From positions 1-64,000 of IMG/VR virus record IMGVR_UViG_3300044797_000396: a DNA stretch of 64,000 bases. The stretch is one strand, 5' to 3'. Made by a program: the position numbers and the translations under genes. Below, piece by piece: positions 18,692 through 29,200 of this stretch (positions within the stretch are counted from its first letter, which is position 1; each line of letters begins with the position of its first letter). This DNA comes from a virus. The notes under the pieces were generated by a model, which was not told the DNA's origin, did not search any database, and saw nothing but the letters and a program-made list of their open reading frames with translations.

Positions 18692-19119
18692 GCTACGATC
18701 TCCAGCTCGTAAACGGTGATCTTGTGATTGGTCAAGGAGAATTACAAACTGTAACCGACTCCCAGAAGCTAATACAGGACATTCTAAAAATCTTACTAAC
18801 CGAAGTAGGGGCTGATCCTTTGCAACCTTCTTATGGCTCTTATTTGTCTCGCTCAGTCATTGGTAATGCTTTGCAAAACGGATCTATTGTCCAAATTGCT
18901 AAATCGCAAATCAATACTTGCTTAGTCAATTTGCAACAATTACAACAGTTGCAGGTCAAATCGATGCAAAAAGTTAGTGCAGATGAACAACTTGCAGCTA
19001 TTACTGGTATATCAGTAATTAGAAGCTCGTTTGATCCCAGATTGTTCAATATCAAAGTAAGTGGACTAACCAAGGGATATCAACCAATTAGTACAAGTTT
19101 TACGCTGAGTACCATATGA
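18688..19119 (+). CDS. Baseplate wedge protein, gp25-like
   Basis: A 143-residue protein of the gp25/GPW family, the conserved wedge subunit that joins baseplate to sheath start and has a lysozyme-like name but no enzyme activity in contractile tails. The N-terminal half matches the family layout: DLQLVNGDLVIGQGELQTV, then LIQDILKILLTEVGADPLQP and YGSYL. The EPR-type core common to this family is not obvious, so the end of the protein is divergent. It starts inside the stop of the HNH gene and precedes the J-like wedge gene, the standard order in myophages and contractile injection systems. Confidence 0.83.
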   Translation: MSYDLQLVNGDLVIGQGELQTVTDSQKLIQDILKILLTEVGADPLQPSYGSYLSRSVIGNALQNGSIVQIAKSQINTCLVNLQQLQQLQVKSMQKVSADEQLAAITGISVIRSSFDPRLFNIKVSGLTKGYQPISTSFTLSTI

Positions 19120-19172
19120 CAACTATCACCCTACAAGATATCTGTAAAAATAGACTAGAGAAGGCGGCCTAA
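19116..19172 (+). CDS. Possible 18-codon coupled minicistron
   Basis: A very short frame, MTTITLQDICKNRLEKAA, whose ATG overlaps the gp25-like stop (ATGA) and whose stop overlaps the next ATG (TAATG). Both junctions match the overlap style of genuine genes here, and the final codons supply GAGAAGG as the ribosome site of the downstream wedge gene. It may encode a real micropeptide, be a remnant of a larger gene, or serve only to carry ribosomes across. Nothing shows the peptide is made. Confidence 0.35.
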   Translation: MTTITLQDICKNRLEKAA

Positions 19173-22100
19173 TGGTTGTTATTAGGAGTGTATCGGAAAT
19201 AATTTCTAACTTGCTCAGTTTTTTTCAGCTTGCGCAGCCGAACCTAGATACTAAGCCTGGCACAGTGGCTCGTGACTTGATGATTGAGGGCCCTTCCGCC
19301 CAATTAGCTTTGCTTTACGATGAGTTACAGAGTGTTTCTAATTTGCAATCTCTCCGCTTATCTATTGGTACCGACTTGGATAAGTTGGCTAAAAACTATG
19401 GTTTGACCAGGAAGCAATCCACCCCTTCTACTGGTGTTGCGCTTCTTACCTTCTCTTCTCTTAATGCTACTATCGCTATCAACGCAGGAGCCCCAGTCTA
19501 TACGGCAGGAGGTTTAGGCTTCACCGTGGTCAACGGCATTTCCGTAGTTCCTTCTAACATCAATACGTATCGTTCCACGGCCACCAAATTTGCTGCTCAG
19601 CTAGCCTTTGTCGGCATTACCGATCAATATGCGGTAGAAGCGACAGTGATTGCTTCAGCTCCGGGCTCCGCAGGCAACATTGGACAATATACTATCACCA
19701 CGGTTAGTATCCCTGGCATTAGCAATGTTACTAATACGGTGGCTTTTTCCGGTGGTACCGATCAAGAGACCGATGCGGCTTTTAGAAACCGTATCCTAGC
19801 GGCTTTCAGCGGTTCCAGCGTTGGTACCTCCTTAGGTTATCTAAACGCGGCCTTGGGCGTTACAGGCGTCTTGGATGCTGTAGTTATTGGGCCAGGCAAT
19901 CCGCTGATGACTCGTGATGGCACTGTTTCGGAAGTCATCAATGGTGTCTTGACTGTAGTATCAGAGGGTTCGGGTGGCAAAGTTGATATAGTTGTTCTTG
20001 GAACAAACGATGTCTCCAATACGGATACTTTTATCTATGTTGATAAGAGTAATGATAATAATCCAGAAAGTCCAGCTAACAACTTTGTTTTAGGTCAATT
20101 AGCGTCTAACGCCAATATGAGTGTGAGCCAAAAGAGAGTTACTGATATCCAAAACGGACAGCTGCCCGCCCAACCCGTAGATTCTATTATTCAAGTTACC
20201 GGGTCTATTAGTGGTGCTAATTTTATTCCGTATAGCGTAGATGGTTATGGTCGTCCTTCTGGTAATTACCAGTTGGTTAAGGATACGGGTGTCTATCGTG
20301 GTAGCCCTTTTGGTTTCGATACTTTTGAGTGGACTAGCAACCAAATTGTATACCAAGAAGATTTGATCAAGGGACAAACTAATGGACAAGATGCTACCAC
20401 CTTTACCAGCGTGCTACAAATCACGGACGCCCAACAGCAATTAGGTATCACCAACGAAAATAGTATTGTCACTTCGGATCGTTCTATCATTCAACTATTG
20501 CACTATCCAGCTACTAACGTGACACGAGTATTTAATGTTAATACAGGCGAGCGTTATCTGATTACCAACCAAAATTACGATCAAACTACTCCTTTCAACA
20601 ATACTGGAAGAATCCAAATTTCTGGCAACACACTTCCTTCCCCTAGCAGTACCTTGCAGGTAGATTATACTTGGATTATAGACTACGATCGTTATTCTGA
20701 TTTCGATGGTTTAGTAGACACTCAAAATATCCGTTCCGTTACTAATAGCGTGGATTGGGGATACCCATCCGACATCCGAAATGAATTAGTAGAATTCGAT
20801 GTGCAAGCTGGTGACAATTTCTACATAGGTAACACTAGTCATCCTATCGATACGGTAGTAGATGTCAATCAATTTTTGCAAGTAGATGGTTATGTCCAAA
20901 CAGTGACTTCGGGTATTTTCATCAATCGTCTCTCCGTAGTGATTGGCAACTTACTTATCCCTTCTGTCAATGTCAGTTCCGTGACCTGGAAAAATAGCAA
21001 TGTGGAGTTGTTCAACACGGCCCAAGATAACGGTAGTTTTTCCAACGCTTCCGAAGTAGTTGGTATTCAGATACTCTATAATACTATTATTATTTTGCCG
21101 TCTGATACAGTGGCTCAAGTAGGGGATGAGGTTACCACTTATCTCAACGCTACCAATGTCTTTATGAATAGTGTGGCTCAAGGCAGCAGCAATGGTACAC
21201 AAATTACTATTCCTTCTTCTCTAATCAATACTACTGCGGATAGAATCAATCTTCGAGTCAATTACATTGCCAGCGTAGCCGATCTATTTTCTTCCGTTAT
21301 TACTTCCTTGCCAGCTAGTCGTATTGGTAACGGCTATATCCTCAACACCAATACTGGTTTCAATAATTTTAGTATTGTCAATATTTCTAGACGCGAAAAT
21401 CAAGTAGTTCAACTCAACATTAGCAATCAATATTACATCGAACTAAATTTGACCACCTCTGATTATACTTTGGTGCCAGAGAATGTCCTCTCCGTCACCA
21501 GATTATCAGATGGTAAAGAGTTATGGAATCCCGACAATTTAGGACAAATCATCAATGCTGCGGATGGTAATTATCAACTAATCCTAACAGGATATAATAC
21601 GCCAGCTTCTGCTGACCGAGTATTAGTTATTTATTATGCAGAGGATATCCGTCGTTTCCAGCCTTTCAGTTTTAGTAATGACATCATTAAAACGCGTATC
21701 GATACTTTGGGATTTGATTCTCTTACTAATAGTTTTACCGTTCCCTTGGTTAGTTTTACGGCCCAAGCCTCGAGTTTGAGTTTTGAGGTAGTAGAGATAA
21801 ACCAAGATACCGTTTTGTTTAGCGTGACCGATGGTTATCTTACCCCAGTAACTCCAACTACCGCTACTCTGAATAGTTTGTCTGTCAATTTCGACTCCCT
21901 AGCCGATCTAACTAATAAGCGCGTTAAGATTACGGGAGCTATCACTCCAAACAATGATGGATACTTTGATATTCAATCTTATGATGTGAGTAATAATAAT
22001 ATCACTATTACCCTCAACTTGAACCATATTACTACTGATCAGATTTCGGTAATTAGAGTATTGGATGGACAAGAACTTTGGGGCTATAATGGTACTATTG

Positions 22101-23278
22101 ATTTGACTAACAATAGATTGCTCATCCCACAAACTCCGAACGCTGTACTGGGAGACTTAGTTTATACTATGTTTTTCAATTATGATAATTTGCGTATGGC
22201 CCCTACTCGATTGATTGGTACTACTTTGGATCAAACGGTCAATACTGGTATTATGTCAATAGTTGGTACTACCATAGCGCTTGCGGAAAATATTGTTTTT
22301 ACCGCTACTACCACAGGCTTACAGCAAAATTTACAAGCTGCTTTGAGCACGGTGCTGGGCCTCAATGCTTCCACGCCTATCCCCAGCAATATCAGAATTG
22401 CTAAGATTGTTTCGGCACAAAAAGTTACTACCTATACTCCTGGCAGCAATATCGTATTAGAAACCTTAGTCAATTACGATGTTATTAACACTACTATTGC
22501 TAATAATTTATACTACGCTGACACTATGATTTCTAACGCCTCCCTAGATTTAGGGCCACTAGATTTTGTTTTGCCAAACACTGCCAACAACACACTAACG
22601 GGCGCTACCAATAATGTTCCTACGGTGGGAGATCAAATACAAATAACTTTCTATTATACAACTGATAATGTTATTGAAAATCTAAATTATACTAGAATTG
22701 GCTCGTTATATACTAACAATAGGTTTGCACTTATTAATCAAATATATGTAAGCAGCGGTTTTAAGTCTTCCAATGCTACTAAGTTTACGGCCACTTCTTT
22801 CACTAAGCCCAGTGTTGGCGCTCGCTATACAGTTTTCTATAACTATTTAGCTCCTCAACCAGACGAAAGAATTTTAATACAGTATAACTACAATCAGTTG
22901 ATTACTACGGCTACTTTTGCTATCGAAAATAGTCGTCCTCTCAATGCGGACGTATTGGTGAGGGCAGCTATCTTGGTGCAAGTCAATTTGACAATGAATG
23001 TTGTTATAGACCCAACGGTGATTTCGGCCGGCACACAGAATACGGTTCTCCAAAATCTCAACAACCAATTAGTAACCGCCCTTACTAGCACCACCCTAGG
23101 CGATACTATCACTCAAATTTCGTTGATCAACATTGCGCAGGGCATCCAAGGTATCGACCAAGCTAGAATACTAATTTTCAATGTGGTCGGTCAGCCAGGA
23201 CAAGTACTCACGCTAACAGCACAAGAAGATCAATATTTCCAGCCAAATAGCATTATAATAAACACAGAAGCAATATGA
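19172..23278 (+). CDS. Baseplate wedge protein, J/gp6-like, greatly extended
   Basis: A 1368-residue wedge protein. The first 230 residues follow the baseplate-J (Mu gp47 / T4 gp6) pattern: DTKPGTVARDLMIEGPSAQL, DKLAKNYGLTRKQ, a strand-rich segment, AGNIGQYTITTV and GGTDQETDAAFRNRIL. This family forms the wedge ring that contacts gp25 and the hub. The remaining 1100 residues are repeated beta-domains rich in Asn, Thr and Val, much longer than the usual 350-650 total. Four Asp-Gly-Tyr motifs occur there. The stop overlaps the next ATG. Confidence 0.8.
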   Translation: MVVIRSVSEIISNLLSFFQLAQPNLDTKPGTVARDLMIEGPSAQLALLYDELQSVSNLQSLRLSIGTDLDKLAKNYGLTRKQSTPSTGVALLTFSSLNATIAINAGAPVYTAGGLGFTVVNGISVVPSNINTYRSTATKFAAQLAFVGITDQYAVEATVIASAPGSAGNIGQYTITTVSIPGISNVTNTVAFSGGTDQETDAAFRNRILAAFSGSSVGTSLGYLNAALGVTGVLDAVVIGPGNPLMTRDGTVSEVINGVLTVVSEGSGGKVDIVVLGTNDVSNTDTFIYVDKSNDNNPESPANNFVLGQLASNANMSVSQKRVTDIQNGQLPAQPVDSIIQVTGSISGANFIPYSVDGYGRPSGNYQLVKDTGVYRGSPFGFDTFEWTSNQIVYQEDLIKGQTNGQDATTFTSVLQITDAQQQLGITNENSIVTSDRSIIQLLHYPATNVTRVFNVNTGERYLITNQNYDQTTPFNNTGRIQISGNTLPSPSSTLQVDYTWIIDYDRYSDFDGLVDTQNIRSVTNSVDWGYPSDIRNELVEFDVQAGDNFYIGNTSHPIDTVVDVNQFLQVDGYVQTVTSGIFINRLSVVIGNLLIPSVNVSSVTWKNSNVELFNTAQDNGSFSNASEVVGIQILYNTIIILPSDTVAQVGDEVTTYLNATNVFMNSVAQGSSNGTQITIPSSLINTTADRINLRVNYIASVADLFSSVITSLPASRIGNGYILNTNTGFNNFSIVNISRRENQVVQLNISNQYYIELNLTTSDYTLVPENVLSVTRLSDGKELWNPDNLGQIINAADGNYQLILTGYNTPASADRVLVIYYAEDIRRFQPFSFSNDIIKTRIDTLGFDSLTNSFTVPLVSFTAQASSLSFEVVEINQDTVLFSVTDGYLTPVTPTTATLNSLSVNFDSLADLTNKRVKITGAITPNNDGYFDIQSYDVSNNNITITLNLNHITTDQISVIRVLDGQELWGYNGTIDLTNNRLLIPQTPNAVLGDLVYTMFFNYDNLRMAPTRLIGTTLDQTVNTGIMSIVGTTIALAENIVFTATTTGLQQNLQAALSTVLGLNASTPIPSNIRIAKIVSAQKVTTYTPGSNIVLETLVNYDVINTTIANNLYYADTMISNASLDLGPLDFVLPNTANNTLTGATNNVPTVGDQIQITFYYTTDNVIENLNYTRIGSLYTNNRFALINQIYVSSGFKSSNATKFTATSFTKPSVGARYTVFYNYLAPQPDERILIQYNYNQLITTATFAIENSRPLNADVLVRAAILVQVNLTMNVVIDPTVISAGTQNTVLQNLNNQLVTALTSTTLGDTITQISLINIAQGIQGIDQARILIFNVVGQPGQVLTLTAQEDQYFQPNSIIINTEAI

Positions 23279-26200
23279 CCGCCATCCTTAGAATAGTCAA
23301 TGTAGTCATCGAAGATAGCTCCGATATCACCGTCACTTTTACAGAGGCGTTGACGCCTAATCTTGTGCCTACCAATGTCTCTATTTTATCGCAAACTGCC
23401 AATGTAGCCAATTCACAAGTATTGCAAGTGACAGTTAGTGGAAACACTTTGTCGATCATTTGTCAGCCACTGATCCCGTATGCGGCTTATTATTTACAAT
23501 TTCAATCCGTAGATAACTATCCTTTTATCTCAGTTAATGGTGATGCTAAAATCTCACAAGATGGTATCTCTAACCGATTTTTATTTACCGGTCCACTACC
23601 ATCTGATAATCCAGTGATGGACTATCTACAATCTTTTTACCAGAATAATATTTATCGAGCTGATGATCCTACTACCATCATCAATCAGTATCTCCAATCC
23701 ATAGCCATCAATTTTTCTCGAGCCCTGTATGATATAAGGCAGGCAGGCAATGAGAATTATTTGTCTTTTACGGTGGTGGATGAACTACACCAAAGAGGTC
23801 CCGGCCCTTATGATAGGCTTAATGAAGAAGGGGCTTACGATGTTTATAGAGTAGGGTTTGGCCCAACCAATTCTCCCGTTCCCTCTTCTATTGTTTTCGC
23901 CAACTTTCCTACTTTCCCAGTTACTTTACAACGACAACTTGCGACGGAAATTGTTAAACCATCTTCTAATAATGATGATGCTACTTTCAATGTTAATACT
24001 CTAACTTTTAATCTCAGTAACAATCCAGTTAGTAGAGTGGACAGCATCGTCTTTACTTTGACTACACAAAACCCAGTCTATACCTATAATATTCCTGAAT
24101 TGGGATATCAGTTGCTCAATTCTACTTTTGCCCAAGATTATGCTTCCAGCTATTTATTATTAAGTGATAATCAAGTCAAGATTAACGAAGCTGTCTTGCA
24201 AGATCCGTTATTTTCTTTGGATCAGATTTTTAGCATTACTATTCAATATGAATATCAAGGTTTAGGTATTCAAGTAGATCCAACATCGGTGGATGTCTAC
24301 ACTATTTTACAATCTATTAGAGAAGTTTTACCGCCTATTATCAATATTTTCAATTTGCAACACGCGCCTATTACCAACTCTTCTGGCAATACCGTTTTAA
24401 CGGGCGGTGTGGTGTTTATGGATCCCAATTCCAATACTGGCTCTCCACATCCAGCTTTTATTTCTGAGATCCCTTTCAGTCTTAGCGCCCTTCCAGCTAC
24501 ACCGGGTGTATATGCTATTGATTATCCTACTGGCACTGTGTATGTTTACGGAGCAGATGCCACTAACGATGGTACTGGACCTTCACCACCTTTGGCTACT
24601 TACTATTATCAATTCACTTACATCTCAGAAATCGATTATGTTTATGACCCAAGCTCATTAGAAATTGTAGCCCTTCCCCTGGGCAACCTAATCAACAATG
24701 CGGGAACTATTGACTTCAATTATGAACAGGTTTTGGTGCCTGGTGTAGACTACACGGCAGACACTCATATTGAGTCCATTAATGAAAATGTGGGTAATAA
24801 CCTTACTGCCCTCAACTCTTTGACAACGCAAAATTCCCCCATTACCAATGTTTTCCAAATCTATAATCAAACCTCGGGAGAAATTTATTTATTGGATAGG
24901 TGGGATAATAACATAGTGTATTTTAAGTACAATAGCCCCCCTCGTATTTTACAAGAAACGGGTGAAAATGTTACTTTCACCACTATCACTAACGAACTAC
25001 TGGGCATTAATACTACTAGCCTTAATATTAATAATATTACTATCTTCACCATTTTCTTGGCCAATAATACGATCATCGATTCCACACAAGATGGGATCGC
25101 CAGTTCTTTCAACACCAGCCTAATGTTTACTAATGGCAATGTTTTCGTTTCCGAGTTTTGGTATAACCAGGAATTTGATGCCCAAATTAATATTGATAGG
25201 CTAAGCGCCCCCGGACAATATACAGTAGACTACGATAATGGAATTGTTTATGTGGCCGTCTCTAATACGCAAAATGATGATATTGGTACAGCCACTTATA
25301 AGATGGATGCTATTCTTCCAGATTTCAATAATGTGGTTAGCGTAGATAATATTTACTACCGCATCAGTGTTCTCAATCCGATCAACAAACAGTTTTCTTA
25401 TCTCTCTTTCACCGGCGACTCAATTATCGTCACGGGATTAGATCCTTCGGATGAGGCGTACTTGAACGGCGTTAATACTTCACCTTATCAGTTAGTGCAA
25501 GGTCAAGTAGGAGCTTTTGTAGATAGCATTTTTGTACCCGGCGTTACTAATCAAATCAAGTTTATTAGGTCGGTGTTCGAGTATAACGATCTCACCAACA
25601 ATCCGTCTCCTATCAATTTTGCTTTTGTTAGCACTAGTAATAACTATAATATTACTGTCAATTCCATCAATAGACAATCTTTTGATAGTGTGCAGTTTAA
25701 TGGCACTAATTATTTTATCACTCTCAACGAAAACATTCCATATCTTTCGCCAGGCATTACCTATACTTTCAATTTAGTTAGGGTTTCCGATTCCAAGGTT
25801 CTCTCCGTAGCTACTGTTGTTCCTGGCAATCCATTAACTCTGATATTGTCTAATACCAACTCACCTCAACTGGGGGATTTAGTTAATGTAACTTACTCTT
25901 TTACTATTGTGCCACTAGAAAGAGTGGTAGTAGACTATAACAAGGGAGACTTCTTTGTGGACTATACTTATGTGGCAGATACCATTTTGGTTAGCTACGA
26001 GTATGGCGACAATGTCCTTGATTTTAGTCAGAGTTTCAGCTTGCCTACCGGCACTAATTACTATGTCTCCTACACGGTGGGGGCTTTGCGCGATGCCTTG
26101 CTCAAAAATTTCGGTACTCTGGTCAATGTTCCTGACTTAGCTACTTTTGATTTGAGCCTCAATCGAGAAAGATATCGTGAAGCTTTGCAAGCAGCCCTTA

Positions 26201-29200
26201 GTTCCTTCATCCAAGGCCCCACTATCGCGGCTATCAAAAATTTGGTGCAAATCATTACTCATGTGGAGCCACAAATCATTGAGTCCGCCTTCACCATTTG
26301 GTCACTGGGCAACGGACTACTCTTTCCTTTGGGAGTAGAGACCACGGGTGATTTCCAGTTGCTTCCCGCTCATTTTGGTAATGGTGTGTTAATCGATCAG
26401 CCCGGCCAAACCATCACGATGCCTGTCAATTCTAACTTGCGATTAGAAGAGGGAACTTTCGAGACTTGGATCCTGCCACAATGGAATGGTTTAGACAATG
26501 ATGCGGTCTTAACTTTCAATATCACAAGAGGCGGCTATGCCATCGCTCCTTATCGGGTGTTTATTGGGGCGGCAGAATATCATCCCACTATCGTTAATAA
26601 CAATTTTACTTTGGATAAAAATTCTAATGTCGTGGGTACACCTAACACCAACAAAGATGGCGTTTTTATTTATTATGATAATGATCCCAGTGGTACCTTT
26701 CAGCGTTGGTATGTGGAGGTAATTGATGGTTATGTGGCCCCTGACACTCATACTTACAAATTCAATATTACCTCCTCAGGTAAATTCTATGATACTAAAT
26801 CTCTTACTTATCCTCGCCCAGCAAACCTAACTACAATCACTAGCAATAGTAAAGTTAGTATGACCATTACTCCGCCAGCAGATGGATATGGCATCAATGA
26901 AGGACTGACTTTTATTTCTGACGTAGAACATTATTTGTTAGACTTTGGATTGCAAGTAGATGCCAATAGGTTATCTATTTACAAGGATGTCGGAGGTTAT
27001 ATGAACTTCCGCGTTTATGATAAAAATAAAAAAGCTTATTCGGTTAGCGCTGATGTTTCTGCTTGGCAGCCCAATGTAGCTCATATGGTAGCTGCTTCTT
27101 GGATGCTTAATACTCGAAATAACCGAGATGAGATGCACCTTTTTATTGATGGTTTGGAGGTGCCCAATATCATCAAATACGGTCAGGCACTCATACCATA
27201 TCCTCACGAAAAGTTTCGCACGGTGGATCCAGAAGAAATAGTGGGTCTCTCTAATCGTGATATCATAGGATCCGATGATTTGGTGACTACCATTAATACT
27301 CCTGTGGTCAGTTCCAGTATCAATTTTAGTCAGTATAATATTTTTGTTGGAAATACTATTTTTATTAATGAAACTGGTTTCTCTCCTGTGGGCTACACCA
27401 TTGAAGCCATAGATGGCCAAATATTAACACTTAACGAGAATATGCCGGGCACTCTTACCAACGGCAGATTTTCAGTTAATGAAACACAATTTTTCATTAC
27501 CTCCGAAATTAATATCTATCCTAATATTACCGTTAGTACCATTCATACTTTTATAACTGGTGATGATTTAGAAACTACTAGCGGACTAAATACCGTTTCT
27601 TCACCTAGCACTAATTTTACTACGGCCGGGGTGTTACCAGGATATTTACTTAGAGTTGATGCGGCTGGTTTCCCCTTAACTTACAATATTCTAAAAGTTA
27701 ATGGTCATACTTTGACTGTGACTGATCCAGCACCTACTAATCTAACAAATGCGATCTATCAGATATACTCCAATACGGAAAATGAGTTGCCAGGTGTCAG
27801 GGCTTTGGATCCAGATTATGCTATTAGTCAGGATATCAATTTTGATAATGTATTAACTATCTACAACGGTGTGTTCGCTAACGATCTAATTTTAGTTAGA
27901 ACTCTGGGTCTCAATTTCCAAGATGTTAGCAGGCAATATTATGTATGGAGTACAGGCGTTGAAAATGTTTTAATGACCCAGCTGCCACCACCTATTGATT
28001 TGGATCAGGCTAATATTACTAAAATTATTACCCCCACTGTCGCTATCGGTCCAGCCAACTCTACTTTGGTAGGCGGTGTTTTTGTATCCAACAATCTCAG
28101 CACCGCTGAGCCTTCTAACTCACAGAATGGTAGAACTATTGAAGCTACTATTAGTGGTACCAATATCAATTTTTCTACTCCGGTGCAAGTGACTATTAAT
28201 GGGGTTACGGGCGTTAGCACCATCAGTGAAACTATTACTTTTACTGATTATGGTACATTGTCTTTTGCTAATCCATATAACCAACTCAATTATGTACAAA
28301 TAAATGTACAACCAATTAATGCAAGTAGGAATGCATGCGCCCTAGGGGTGACTGAAAAATATCCAATTACTTATGGTGAGTTTAGTGATACGGTGCCCGT
28401 TATTAGATATAGTTATCCTATTACACAAGGATATAATCTGGCCTCGGATGGTTATGGTATAGTTGATGATCAATTCAACCTATTTAGCGGATTGGATATT
28501 GGTAACTGTTTATTTATTAGTTCGCCCTCCCCAGTGGCTGGATACTACACTATCGTTAGCCTTTCTGCCGATAGACACTCCATTGGTATACAGGCTACGT
28601 CAACTTCACCGCCTCTTCCGCTGCCAGCTTTTACCGGAGGAATTTATCAGGTTCTTTACACTACTGCTTATCGTAGCGGTTTGCAAAATGGTTTCTTTAC
28701 CTTGGAAGATAGTACGTTGCCAGGGCAACCTTACTACTTAAATCAAGGATTTTATCAAGTAGAATACGCCACCTATCTTAGTATCAAATTTGCTCCGCTG
28801 AATGATAATTTATTCTTTGGTAGTAATTTCTTGGGTTTTGATCAAGCAAATGCTATTCTCAACCAAGCTACTTTATATTCTGTAATGCTAACAGATACCA
28901 GAATTGGGGAAGTAGTTTCAGGCAATACTCTATCTGTTACCAAAGATTATAATTCTATTAATGCACCAGTGCCTAATGCCAATACTTTGGCCTTGGTTAG
29001 TTTCAATAGTTTTCCTTTTACTAATGCAGCCAGCTTGTATGCTAGCACTAATGACGATCATGTTCATTTCCAGTCAGATTGGGCGGTCAATGATAATTTT
29101 GGTCAAAGTTTAGTGTTCTTAAATCAACCTATTCTCCTCCCTAATACTGGTATTCTAGATACTCATAAGCAAGGAACTATTGAGTTTTGGATGAGCCCCT

